The notes beneath the pieces were generated by a model. That model was not told where the DNA came from, searched no databases, and saw only the letters and a list, made by a program, of their open reading frames with translations. Positions 10,728 to 23,800 of a stretch of 64,000 bases of DNA are shown here, piece after piece; within the stretch, counting starts at the first letter, position 1; each line of letters starts with the position of its first letter. Position numbers and translations under genes: made by a program. Source of the DNA: Eremophila alpestris peregrina (lineage: Eukaryota; Chordata; Aves; Passeriformes; Alaudidae); the NCBI GenBank assembly GCA_009792885.1, contig WMCF01000016.1:9781062-9845061 (forward strand), given 5' to 3'.

Positions 10728-12340
10728 GCTCAAAATGAAGCTGTCAGAGTCTCAGATTATGATCCCAAGACTATTTGTAATGGAATCATCAGATTCAGTC
10801 TGCTTTGGAGAAGCCCTTCTCTCCCTCCCCAAGCACCATTGGTGGCTGGAGAACAGCAGATGCACAAAGCACACGTGGAAATACAACTGCTCAGCAGCGC
10901 ACATGAAATGAGTGTGGCAAGCACTGATCCCTGGTGTCTTAATCTGCTGCTTTGCCAGGGTAAGTGGAGGAACTGAGAAATGAGTATTTGCTGTAGAATG
11001 GCAATGGCTCCTTCCCTGGCAAGCTGTGAACTCCTGGTGGAAGGGCCACCCTGTTCCCTGTCTGCACAGTGCCTCCCACCGTGGGGTTCAGACCATGGCT
11101 GGAGCTATTTATGACTGTTAAAGCAATACTGGTAACCAAAAATAATGATCAAAAGGTGCTAAAAACATGCTGCAGAGGGAAATTATTTGTTACTGCCAAG
11201 GTCTGAACTGCAGCTGACTTGTAGGTGAAGAGGAAGTGCTGTTTGCCTGCAGAATGATGCTGTGCCTTTGATGCAGTGCATGCTTGATTCCCTCTCTGCT
11301 CATTAGTAGTGCTCATTACTGTCTTCTCAGCAGGTTTCTGCCACATGCTTTGCTTTTTCCCAGGACCTTGGTGCCTCTGAGTGAGATTAACCCCAAGCTT
11401 TGGTCTGATGACCACGTTGAATAGAAATTAAACAGCGTCTAGTCTCTGCTGGAAACTGAGGGATCTGTTGTATTCCTCCCTGAGGCCTGGTTGTCCAGCC
11501 ACTGTGAAAAAGAGCCTTTCTAGAGGATATTTTGACTTTGCACCCAGTTGTTTAATTCTGGAGCCGCAGAAGCAGGTTTCCCTGGCCTCCTGCCGGTGAG
11601 ACTCCCATCTGCTGGTGGCCCTGGAGCACTGACAGCCCTGCCACTGCCCCGGGTGTCACCGAGGGAAGCTTGGACAGGGATGTGGCAATGACACCGCTGC
11701 AGCACAGACTTTCCTCAGAGACCTGCAGCAGGGATCACCTGGGTCATCTGCTCTCTGTTTCCTAAGAACTGCATTGGACATCACCCTGCCTCTGGGATTT
11801 CCATGGACCCCTCTGTATCCTGGTACTCAATGCTGTGTTTTACATTTTAAGGCATCACTGTCACATGCTGGCTGAGAGGGACCTTGCAAAGCCTCAGCCT
11901 ATCCCCTGCATGAGCTTGTTCTGCAAGTTTCCCCAAGATGGACAGTTAAGGTCTTGCCAAGCAATCCTTTCCAGATATGCAAACCCTCAAAAATTTTTCC
12001 TAACACCTTATCGGAACCATCCTTGTCAAAACAGGGACCCACAACATTTTGCCCTGAAAGACAAGCAGAGTGCCAGTTTCTGCCGTTTTTTTTGCATTAA
12101 AAGGAAAGGTCACTGCTGCTGAGACCACCGAGCTGGAATACTTGCTTTCTCAAGCAGTGCATTGATTTTCCATCATTTCCTGTAGCACTTTGCACCCGCA
12201 GAATGTGACTTTTCAAATATTATTTCATAAATGCACTGGTGTTTGTGCTCACTTTGCACTGATACACAAGAGCCTTACTTCACAGCAGAGAACCATGCTG
12301 GGGTGGACTATTCACCATTGAGTGCTGGACTAAGTATTGG

Positions 12341-12370
12341 CAGTATATAAAAGGTCAGTATATAAAGGAC
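12341..12370. repeat. Tandem duplication containing TATATAAA
   Basis: CAGTATATAAAAGGT (12341-12355) is followed directly by CAGTATATAAAGGAC (12356-12370). Each copy resembles a TATA box, but no CpG enrichment or first exon follows, so I regard it as a chance duplication. Confidence 0.7.
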
Positions 12371-13566
12371 ATAGGTTGGATAGAAGGTAAAAATGACATT
12401 AAATACCTCTGGAGAGGTAACTGGATGATTACTAATTACATAGAATGTAACAAGATGCTTTGCATATATTTTTAAAATCTGTGGCCAGATTTTTCCACTT
12501 GTTCATACAAAGTAGCCCTGATGCCTTGAGAAATCTCCTTGGTCTCAGAAGGACAGGGCAGGAAACAAGAGCAGCCAATCCCAAAGTCATTCTGCACCCT
12601 GAAGAATCCCACTGATTTGGTGGGTTTGAGAGTGTACATTGTCTAAAGTTAATCAGATTCTTATGCCTCATCAGAAAAAAGTGCTAAGGGTTAGAATAGT
12701 GCACATAGCATCTGATTCTGAGTAGTCAATATTGTAACCTGGCTAATTCTGCATCTTGTCAACTTTGCTGTTACCTCCTCACCACATAGAAAAGAAAAAG
12801 TTAATGACTTCCCAGGGACCCTTTTACAACTATCTCCTGATCTCCTCAGAAATCTTCCTAAAGACCAAGGAACTGGAAACTGGGCTCTCTTGTCATTTTG
12901 AAATGCTGGCCTCTGTCAAAATGTATTTCAAGAGAACATTCCTTTAACTTTCTTTCTGCCAGAATTTAAAAATAAAATAAAACTAAAAGCAGCAGTTTTG
13001 TTTTTTTTTTCTTTTAAAAGCACAGTGGTGATGGAAACAAACTAAATTACAGGCTGTAAGGACAGCCCTCTGCCTGCATTTATTGGAAATGCTCTTGGTA
13101 GGATGGAAACTCCCACCAAACGTTTTATTCAGTGGTGGAAACTAGGGACTGTATTGTCTTTTATACCAGGCATTTATATTTCACTACTTTATATACTGTT
13201 CCCAGCTGGGAGCTTGCTTTCTGCTGGTGTCTGATTGAGGGGTTCTCCTGAGGAAGGGATGTGAGTTACAGACACCCACTGGAAAGTCAATTGACCTTGG
13301 TACAATGATGGGAGTTGTGCAGCTCCTTTCTCAGCAAACCTGTCAAGCCTCCCATGATGGGCATGGGCAGGGTTTGCCTCCTGCTCTGCTTTTCTCCCTG
13401 CTGCCCAAAGCTGTGCCCTGCACCTCTGTACCAGCTGTGCTCAGGGCTGTACAAAGAGAAGATGATGGCTGAGATGGGAACCAACCAAGGACCTCGTATC
13501 CCAAGGAAACCCAGTAAATCTCTGCAGCAAAACCCCACCAGGGGTCGTGCCCATGGTGTGGCAGAG

Positions 13567-13655
13567 CACAGCAGCTCAATGCACAGCTGCTCAATGCATT
13601 GCTGCTCAGTGCATTGCTGCTCAATGCACAGCTGCTCAATGCACAGCTGCTCTGG
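13567..13655. repeat. 15-bp minisatellite (CACAGCTGCTCAATG)~6
   Basis: About six head-to-tail copies of a 15-mer are present, alternating between CACAGCTGCTCAATG and CATTGCTGCTCA(A/G)TG variants; the last copy is truncated. Because the unit is divisible by three, several reading frames on both strands stay open. They produce His-Ser-Cys-Ser-Met-like or Cys-Ile-Glu-Gln-Leu-like repeats, which explains the 210-codon open frame at 13315-13947 (+). I see no independent evidence of coding. Confidence 0.85.
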
Positions 13656-16030
13656 CTTGCAAGGGAACACAACTCACAGGGAGGAGATGGAGGGAAGGAA
13701 TTTTTCTGCTGTGTCATACAGGTCTCCTGTGAGTGAGGCTTTGCCCAGAGCAGGGGCTCTCACATTCAGTGCTTGTTCTTTCAGCCTGATTCTGGTGGCT
13801 GGGAATGAGGAATTACACCATTTCAAGCACAAACAAAAACCCCATGCATTTCAAGTGTCCTCTGGAGGTAGGAATTTTCCTCTCTCATTCCTTAAGCTGT
13901 TGCTCTCTCCAAGGAAGAACTGCAATATCACAAGGGCTCTGAAGTAAAGGGTAAAAACTCCTGAAACAAGGCAACAGCATTGAGCACAAGATTGTGACCT
14001 GGGGTGCTGCATTCTATAACTGCCCAGGTCTGAGCAAAGGCAGATTTGTCCCTGAGGGTGGAGTGAGGGGGTGTTTTGTGGGGATAAATCCTTGTGGCCA
14101 AGGGAGGCATCTTCCCAGCCTGGCAGGGCACTGCTGGAGAGAGTTCTCCTCCCTGCAGCATTCACATTGCTGCTGCAATGGACACATCCATCTGAACTGG
14201 CTCCAAAGGGAAGGGGGAAAACCCCACACTGGAAATAACAAGTGTAAATTGCCATCAGTGCCCAGAATAGTACTGTAGAAGTCTCCTCCACCACAGAATG
14301 AACATGCTGAGAAATTTCTCCTTAAAACCCTGTGTTATAGGCAGGGACAGAGGTTCCATTTGTTCTTGTCCCTTTCACATCAGGGAAGCCTGAGCAGGTC
14401 TGTCCTTTCTCCTCTCAGCACTCCATGTCCTGACAGCATAACCAGTATCCTGAAATACTGACATTGCTGACTCTTTCTACAATGAAGCAGCCTGGCCCTG
14501 GGAAAAAAAAAAGATGAACAAAGGTAAGAGTATGGAAGGACATTTTCAAAGAAACCTGTGTGACTTAGGTCCTGTCCTCACTGACCATGTCTAGTTGAGG
14601 TTGTATGTTCCTAAATCCCTTTAGTACTGCTGATACATTCCCTCATGACCAAAAACAGAGCTTCTTGTTTACTGAAGGAGGTGCAGTTAAAATAATCATC
14701 ATCAACCAAATAGCATTAGTGAGGCTGTACCTGGTATATATGGCCACAAAGTTAAACTCAGGTTTGTTACTGCAATTTTAAGCATAGAGAAATAATTGCA
14801 TATGTCTGAACATGACAGGGCTGGTCAAATCCAATTCAAACAGCTTCTATTTCATGGAAACCCTGTCTGAAAAGGCATATAAATATTCTTGTTCATGATA
14901 CTCTGTGTTTTCACTATTTTAGGAAGCCTGAGATACTATTTTTATTTAGACTAAAAATAATAAAGGCTTTTCTCCAATCCTCTGGGTGCCCTAATTGAAT
15001 TACATCTGCATTAGAAAATTCCAGCACTTCTAAAATCAGACAACCACCCACCTAAAATGTCTAGGAGGTCTGTCAAGGAAGCATGGTGTCTGCCTCCACC
15101 AGAAACTATATCCAGAGGTGTCTTTTGCAAGAAGTTTAGTCCTGGAGAGGTACCAAATCAGCTAAGTGTGGTGTGGAGAAAGCCCATTCCAAGTCTCTGA
15201 GGCACTGCAAAGAAAGCCAAGCCAGCTGGCCTCCCTCTTTCCTGAAGGAATCTTTCAAACAAGCACTTTAGCCCAGTGTCCACAGGCAGAAGGGAACAGG
15301 ACCTTGGATTTGCAGCTGGAGCTTTTATTACAATCACAATCAATTGAAGAGGAACATCACAAGGAACCCTGCAGATTTCAGACCAAACCCCTCAGATCAA
15401 AGGTTTTGAGAGAGTGCTTTGGCCTCTTCTGGTAGAGATTGGCCATGGAAGGATGATTGATGAGCTTCTGTGTCATGGGCTCCCAGGAACTCAAGCCTCA
15501 GTGCCACTCTGAGTTCCCAAATGCTCTCTGTTGCATTTGTCCCCCACTTTGAGCCACCCTGGAGGAGGCACCAGGACTCCAGCACAGACAGTGCTGAGTT
15601 ACTGGTGCTCTGCACTGCCCAGGGCATGGCCAGACCTCCTCTCAGAGCACCTGGCTTCTTGTGTTAATACTGCTGACAGTGTTGAAGAAGAGTCTGGCTG
15701 CTACCAAATCTATACATTTATAGCAGCTTAATCGTGTACTTTTTAAAGAGGTTGCTGTACTTCCAGCTGATTGCAGTGAGACAGGCTCTACCCTTTTCAG
15801 TGTCATGAAAATAATCCCCACAAACACCCCTGAGCCTGACCTTCTCTGAAGTTTGCCATCAGTGAGAGGGGAAGAGAAAAAGCTACTTCATTTCTACAGA
15901 TGTTCTCAGCAATAGAGTGATTTCAGCACAGCCAGAGAGAATTCCAATTCCTCTCTCAGCTGAGGAAGACAGCACACTCATATGCCTTGCCCAAACCCTC
16001 TTTGCAATGAACAGTGCAGCCAGTGTCATT

Positions 16031-16099
16031 GGGGAGGGGGGGGGGAAGGAAAAAAAAGAAGAGAGTAAAGTGTTGGTGTTTTTTGGGGGTTTTTTTTGG
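16031..16099. repeat. G-run followed by A-rich and T/G-rich simple sequence
   Basis: GGGGAGGGGGGGGGG (16031-16045) is followed by a GGAAGG-type purine stretch, an A-run and then T/G runs. The G-run could support a G-quadruplex on the plus strand. No gene context is visible. Confidence 0.7.
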
Positions 16100-19000
16100 C
16101 TGCTATTTCTGTGGTTACAGCTACAGCTAAAAGCAGCAGTAGCAGGTTACAGCAGAAACTGAATATGCCACTGTGCAGAGGTTCAATTCAGTGAACTGGG
16201 CAGATATAAATGGGCTTTTAAACGTCAGAAATTAACTTAAACAAAACACGATTATCTCTTTCAATGAGGGCATGTCCAGAAAGCACCAGCTGGCCACAGT
16301 ACAAGGTAGCTCAGGCATGTTGCAATGTTTAAAACCTGAAGCAATGAGAACTGCACTGAAGCTTGCTCTGTTTTATTTCCATTTGGCATCCTGGAGCTAA
16401 TGGGGTGAAGGAGCTTGAACAAAGTGCCTCAGTCAGCCTCTCTGTGGCTTTTGCCCTGAGATGCCCCTGGCCAGTAAGCCTTGTCCTGCAGTGCTCCAGA
16501 GGGCTCTCCCAAAGGCAGGATGGAGGACTACAGCCACCCCCAACCTCCTGGTTTGAGCAAAGCAAGACAAGGAATACCTAATAATTAGTGAGGGATTAAA
16601 AACTTACTGCTCCAATTACAGGGGTGGCAGAGAGGGACACTGAATTAACTGTGAATTCCTACTGCAACATGGATCTCATCCAGGCTTGCATGGAGTGTGC
16701 AGGCTGAGGCTCCCTGTGCACAGCTCCTCTTTGCACCTCGAGGCTGGGGGGAGCCAGGGGCTGCTGCTGTGCCTCAGCCTTCTGCTGAGGAGAGGTCAAA
16801 TCCCTCTGGGCTGAAAGCACCAGGCTCATGTCACGTTTTAATGATGTCCTCAGGCCATGTGGAAAAAGCTGCCCAGCAAAGCAGCTGAAACTGAGCTGTA
16901 AGATAATCAGTGAGAGGGAATCATGGTTAAACATTATCTAGAAATAGGCCTGGCCCAGAATATAAACTCTGGCTTCATGCTAGGAAAAGATTAGGGGAAA
17001 AAATGTGTTGAAGGTCTGCCATTCTGCCAGTTACCATCCACACTGCAGTGCAGGGTATATGACTTTACTGTTGTCCTGCACTTTTTGTTCCCAGTTCTCT
17101 CCCCAGTCATGTGTGTGTGTGTCTGAGAGTCTGTCAAGCAGCAGTGTGGTGTTTTACTGCCTGCTGGGTTAAACCATGACTGTCTTCTCCTATTCTGCTC
17201 CCATAGCTGTGCTTTCTCTGGTCATTGGTTTGTAGCCAGCCAAACTATTCCTGCAGAGCCCAGCAGAGACTCGTGTTAAACCAGCCAAGCATGCAGCCAA
17301 GGCAAATGCTGAGTTTCCAGAGTCTCCTCTCAGGATGTCCAGAGCTTGACAAAGTGGGCATGGCTCCATGGATCTCGTGAGCCACTGTCTGGCTGCACAG
17401 GAATTTATGGCTGTGTGGTTGCTACAGCTTCAGCTGAAGAAGAGATATACTTAACTAGTTTTCCAATGAAATCCTCATTGGACAATGCAGGAGCCAAGAA
17501 AAGAAAACCATTCTCAGCTGAAGTCTCTTAAATGTATTCTTCAATCAGTCAGGTCTGCAGAGAGAAACTTAATCCTAAATCCCACTCTTTGTGGCCTTGG
17601 TTAGGAGTAGCAGTGAGTGACACAAAGCAAAATCTCCTCCTTTTGATTGCAGTGCCTCAAACACCTGCCCTGGGTTTGAAGAAGTCTGATCTGTGACTGC
17701 ATGTTGCTGTTTGTGAGTGTGACAATGAAACTTAATAATTGCTATGGGAACACTGTAAAGGAAAATGTATTGATCAACAGCAGCATGCAACTTCTTCATC
17801 TCCTTCCTTAATGTGGTAAATAATGACTGAATAAAGTAAAAATGAAATATTAGCTGAATGAAATATTAGACTGCACAGAAACACATGGCATTGCTCAAAA
17901 CATCAGCTTTTCCTGCACGGAGAATTAGTGCTAGCTCTATATGGACTTAGCCATCACAACTTTCCATCCACTCCAGCTTTTGAAACAATTAATCTCATGG
18001 AAGCCAGAGCAGGAAATCCTGCTGGGGAACCAAATGCTTTTGGTGAAAACTCCAATAGCAATGAAAACAAATGCACCTGACTTTCTGGGCTGTGCTTAGA
18101 GAAAGTCCCCATTAGTTACAGTGACAGATGTGAATATTCTGTTCTCCTGCAGCAAGTCTTTCTTGCCAACTTTAAATCATATTAAGTGATATTAAGTAAA
18201 TATAATATTAACTCAGTGTGGGGTGGGAGGGGGAGGAATCTTTTCTAGCTCCAGGTATCTGGTTTTCTCCTTGTCCAAAAAACATCTTCCACCCACCTGC
18301 CCACAAGAATATTGGCTGTAAAATCAACCAACAATCTGAAGAAACCAGGAGAAACTCAGGTATCACAAGCATTTCCCAGGTGTTCAGTGTCCATGCCCTC
18401 TCCAGATGCAGAAAGTGCAGAGAGGTTTTATCAAGTGGGAAATGTTCACAATGTCATACAGCCAACTAAAATCAGCCTATTTGCTGACTTCAGGGAGGGC
18501 CAAAATGTACTTCTGAGCACCTGGGACAGGTTGGTAAGGACCAGCTCTGCCCCACCAAGGGGAAGGAGGTGTGAAACCCCCAAGTGTATTTGATTGAAAG
18601 AGGGGGACAGCAGAAAGCTACTCAGCTTGGATGGGTGGATTGAGGACAGGAACAGGGACAGCAAGATTTCCAGGAGACAGACTGTAACAGGAGGCAGTGA
18701 AATGGGCTGTGATTTTACCATTTGTTTCATAGAGGATCTCAGGACAACCCTGCCTGACACCAGAAATCACATCCAAGAAATGACAAGCTTAGAGTACAAC
18801 ACATGTGGGTGGTAGAATTTCTTTTATGAGAGGGATAAAAACATCTACCATAACAAAAGTAGTAAGAACCATGTTCAATATTGCATCTCTTTAAACCTGG
18901 CCAAAGAACAGCTGAACCATTTTTGCTGATATTTAAAGCAAATTAATCACCATGAAACAGACATTGTCTGCTTATGAAGTTTCAATCCAAATAGTTGCAA

Positions 19001-20471
19001 TTTGGCAAAAGTATGAGCAGCTGAAATGAATTATTGTTGCTGGAAGGGCTGGTCCATTTTAGCAATAGGTGATGTACCTGCATTACTTGCCATATGCACA
19101 AAATTCAGTATTGCAAAAAAGAAATGAAGACTGACACTGTCAATCACTAACACCTAAAGCATTGCAAGGAAATCAGGGAAAGCAGCTTTTTCCTTGGAGT
19201 TAAGAGGTGGTAATTTCACCTTATCTTGCAGAGAAAACCTTTGTTGCTGAATTTAAATTTTCACAGGTCAAAAAAAAAAAAAATTAAAAAGCCCTCCAGG
19301 TGGTTTCTAGGCTATGCAGATAACTGAGCATATGGATTTTGAGACCCCCTCAAATGGACATCTTGTTTTCCAAAGCCTTTTGGAAAGCCTAATAAAGATG
19401 AAATGAGAAGTATTTTATTATCCATTCCAACACAGAGGCCAGGAATGGGAACAACAGAGGACACTGCTGGACCCAGGGGCACAGGTGCTATGTCTTTCCT
19501 ACATCAGAAGCTCAGGGGTGAAAATGTGGGCATAGTTTGTATAAGATAAGGACCAAGCTGTGTAGGAGAGTGAGGATGAAGAAGGAGGTGATGGTAAGAG
19601 GTGCAGAAGGAGCACACATCTCCAGGATGCCCACTGCAGCAGGGGGCTGAGTGCAGAGCAAGGCCAGGCTGTTCAGCCTGGGTGTTCATATCCAAACCTG
19701 CTCAGGATGCTGCAAAGGGACAGAGGCAATAGTGTCATTCCAGGCCAAAGACAACCTCAGTCTGCAGAGAGGTTGTGCTGCTCTTTCAAGAGCAGCCAAG
19801 AGCAGAGTGTGCTCTGCAGTGGCCCAGCCCCCAGGAGCAGCAGGATGCTGTCCCTTGTGCATGCAGAGGGGCTGAGCCCCAGCAGCTGTGCCCATGGCAC
19901 ACGGAGCTGCCAAGTCTGCTCACACCCACAAAGCCCCACGTGCTCTGGGAGCAGCCCCTGCACGTGGCTGTCATTCTGTCTGAATTCCCCCTTGAACCCT
20001 GGGGGCTTTGCAGGCTCCCCCTCCCACCCCTCCGTGGTGCTGTGCAGACAAACCCCTCTTCATTGCATTCACGGGAGGGGATATATAAATAAAAGCTGCC
20101 ATACAGAGGAGCACACAGCCCTGGCTGTGCATGGGGAGCATCTGCTGGAAAGGAGCCAAGTGGTTACTGAGCCCTTGAAGTTAAAAACAACAACCGGTCT
20201 TCATGAAGAATTACAAATCAAGACTGAAAGAGATTTGAATTAAATGAAATTCCAAAGAGAAGCAGCACAGCTACAGCAAAGGCCCCAGTACTTGGGAGGA
20301 AGAGTGCTTCTCCCCAGCAGTGCTGCTCTGCTGGGAGCCTCTCTCATCTCCCCCTTGGCTTTTTGACCTGTCTGAGCATTTACACAACCTAAATATTTAT
20401 AGTATTTATTTCCCAATGCATTCTTATCTCTTTGGAAATGTGCAGTGTGTCTTGTTTGGGTCATCTCCTCA

Positions 20472-20489
20472 CTGCTGCTGCTGCTGCTG
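20472..20489. repeat. (CTG)6 trinucleotide tract
   Basis: Six uninterrupted CTG units are followed by CAGAGG. The short open frames crossing it (Leu-, Ala- or Cys-runs) are not supported as coding. Confidence 0.85.
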
Positions 20490-20782
20490 CAGAGGAAGGG
20501 CTGGCTCTCCCTGGCAAACATCAATATGGTATCCAGATCCTCCAGTCCAGCTTGAGCGCTCCTGATGTGCAGCCTATGGATTTCTCAAGTCTATCCATTA
20601 CATTTTCTGACAGCATTTTTGGTTTTGGCTTTTTCCCCACCTCTGGACATGTTAGAAGGAGTCACTGGCAGAACAGGCTATTGCACAGCCTTGGGGCTGT
20701 GATTGTCCCTGTAGGACCAACAGACCCTTTTGTCCTGACCTCTGTAAGAGGGGGAATAGTGGCACAGCTTTGACATAAAGAT

Positions 20783-20829
20783 GTTTGGTGTTTTTGGGCT
20801 TTGGTTTTTTGTTTTTTTTGGTTTTTTTG
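20783..20829. repeat. T/G-rich simple sequence
   Basis: GTTTGG- and TTTTTTG-type runs form a low-complexity pyrimidine/G tract. It resembles the longer one near 39.6 kb. Confidence 0.7.
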
Positions 20830-23800
20830 CATCTTGAGAACATCAAATCTTCTGGATCAGACAGGCCTTGCTCAGGGCAGTGTTCCTAGAAGCAAGATTG
20901 GTTTAGCTTTAACCTCCAGCTGCACCCTGAGCAGGAACAGGCCATGGGTGCAGCTGGACATAAATTCCTCTGGCTCAGTGTTGTGCTGGCCAGATGCAGG
21001 AGGCTCCTGGCCAGAAGCGTGGGGCTGCACGAGCGAGGCCCTGAGCCTGGCACAGGGGGCAGAGCCTCCCACACTCAAACCCAGGGGTGGGAGTTGAGTC
21101 CCCCCTCTCCATCTGGGACTCCCTGGGCAGGGCAGGGTGCCAGCATGTGGCTGGGCTCTGTCTGCTTGGCAGGACTGCTTCTGACAGAGACAAGAGCATC
21201 CTGCCCACTGCCGGCTCAGTTACGCGGTTTTCTACTTCCCTTTTTCTTTCCATTTGCATCTCTTGCAATTTTACTTGCAAACCCCTGGTAACCAAGTAAG
21301 TTTGATTTACAGTGAATTACTTGCAACACCATCCAATCAGGGGAAACTCCACCAAATAAAGAAATCAGCAAAGTTTGTGGGGTCTCCTGTAGCATCTGCC
21401 ACATGACCCCAGCTGGGGAGGAGGTGGCTCACTCCTTTATCACCCTGCCTGCATGCCAGGGATGAACAAGGCAGCTGAGAAACTCCAAATGCTGTGTGAA
21501 GCTGGGTTTCATTAAAATAAAACACACCAAGCACATTGCATTGTATTGATTTGTAATTCTCACCAGTGGTTGCTTTCATAAAGTAATTGCAGATGCTCAC
21601 TCTTGTTGCTCGCAAAGAGAGCAGTCAAAATCTTTATCTTGCTTAACAGCTTCTGCATCAAAGACCTCACGAAAGGCTTGGACACTTTAAGAGGATCAGC
21701 AATTATTTGTAGTGCTGGTTTTGCATTTAGTTTCCTTGCATATTCATGCCGGTGATATTTTAACATGCACATAACAGGAGGAAGCAAAGACTGACAGTAG
21801 GGGATCCAGCTGAAGTGAAGCAGATGTCTTTTAAATTCAGAACACATAAGCACAGAAACACTGAGTGATCGAACACAAACTAGAAACGAAACCAGAAAAA
21901 ACAGATTTTATACTCCAAACTGAGCACTGCAGAAAGAACAAAGAGTCTGAGCGGTGCAAAACAGACTTATATTAAAAAATCCTTCACTCTGAACACCCTA
22001 CTGCATTGCCAAGGAGCACAGGTTAGGAATTTCAATAAACTTAGTTTTACGTTGACTGTCTCCCTTTAACTATTACTTTTTGGCACAGCATGTAGGACAC
22101 CTCCAGGCCAAAACACAAGTGATGTTGAAAGTGCAACTGTTCCTTCCCTTTGGGAATGAAAGTTTTCTGATTATTATATAAAAATATTTGGATGTATTTT
22201 TTTAGAGATTCATCCCATTAGCAGCTGCATTATTAGCAGTGAGTCAGAGAACGTTTTGCTGATGTTTTAAAGTATGTAACTTAAGGTCAGAACTTAACTA
22301 CACCAAGCAAGCCAGCCTGGTGTGAAGCAGCCTTATTCTCTCCAGTGGGATTGCTCTAATGAGCAAGGGTTGGCAGCATGTGATCTCAGATTGTGAACTG
22401 TAGAGAGCAGCTTGGTTTTAATTGCAAAGCACTGGGCACATCCAGGCAGGAGCAAAACGTGAGGATGAAAGAGCAAGTGCAGAGAAACAGCAGATAATTA
22501 TAAAATGAAAAAAAAGAACCAAGGGTGGAGGGTTTCTCTTTTTGCTGGTTAATCTGGGAAACTTATTCAACTGTGGCAACAACCAGTGGTCATTAGAGGA
22601 GTACTGTGACAGCAGGCAGTAAAAAAAGCTCAAATCTGGGCTTTTGCAACAATCATAGGCCTGAAGACCAACATTCAGCTTCCCTGGGAACAGCCCTCTT
22701 CTAAAAGCAGACCTGAAATGTAACCCACATGCCTGAGGCTATCTTTGGTGCAGAAGCCCTTCTGGATAGACCAATGTGATGAGTCCTTGGCAGTGCAGCA
22801 GAGTTACTTATAGCCCTGATCTGGCTTCTGCACAGCACAGATGAGGCCATGGGGAAAGGCTCAGCTGCTTTGGTTTGCTGCTACTCACTTAAGATTTTAT
22901 GAAATTTTGATCCATATAGTTTAGACAACTGCCTCCCCTCCCACACTTTGATTTCACTTAGGTTTCAGGAAAAGCTAAAAAAAAAAAGAAAATAAAACTG
23001 AGCTTAAAACAGAGCTTCTGTTCTGGGCATTTGCCCACTGGCTTCAGCCACACTCCAGTATTGAGAACATTCCAAAATACAGCTCACACTTTTCCCAAAA
23101 ACCTTGTGTTTCCCTGGGCCTTTGCACTGCCATGGGCTGTCTGTGAGGCACAACCACACAGCATTCACACTGCTGTGCCTTTTGCCTGGGTGTGTTTCTA
23201 TTAAACCTCCTTCCCTGCCAGAACCACAAAGGATGAGGCAAAGAGGGAGAAAGCACCAGGGCTGTCAGTGAAACCCTCCCTGAATAAGGTGACATGAGCC
23301 TCGCATGTGGAAGATTAAGCCAAATCTCTGAAAGGGGACAGCAGAAAGGCTGGTAGACTTCAAAATGAGCCACAACAGCTGTGTTTTGGTTGGCCAACAA
23401 CAGCTCCTGCGCTGGCTGAGGCTGGCTCAGCTCATGTGAACGAGTCAGATTATTAAAATACAGCGTTCAGCAATCCCAGCCTTGGAGCTCTTGACAGCAC
23501 TGCCTTCCCCTTTGTGTGTCACTGCTTTGACTGAACGTGGTAACAAAGAAAAGTGGAGTTATAATGTGAGGTGCCCATGACAACAGAGTCAGTGATAATC
23601 CTATGGTGCTGTCCTTAGTTCAAAGCAAAAGACACCATTTACCGGCTTAAAGCACTGTCTTTTTGTTTCAAAAGTACCTTTTGGGTAGGGAAATGCATGT
23701 CTTTCCCTTTGTCTGGCTTAACTGCTGGGCTTAATTGGCCTTATTTTAGAGCATAATAGATAAATCAGCAAGACGTGGCAGAATTCAGACTAAATCAAGC

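Larger units (their letters stand above)
8990..13566. other. Gene-free stretch upstream of the CHST-like promoter
   Basis: I see no supported exon, RNA gene or recognisable transposon here. Open frames are short. The one at 9468-9773 (+, 101 codons) has a protein-like composition but no recognised domain, no splice context I can defend and no similar neighbour. Small local duplications occur at 10416-10473 and 12341-12370. Confidence 0.5.

Noticed and set aside
13315..13947. 210-codon frame with His/Ser/Cys repeats
   Set aside because: Its repetitive core is the 15-bp minisatellite, and the flanks carry no recognised domain.
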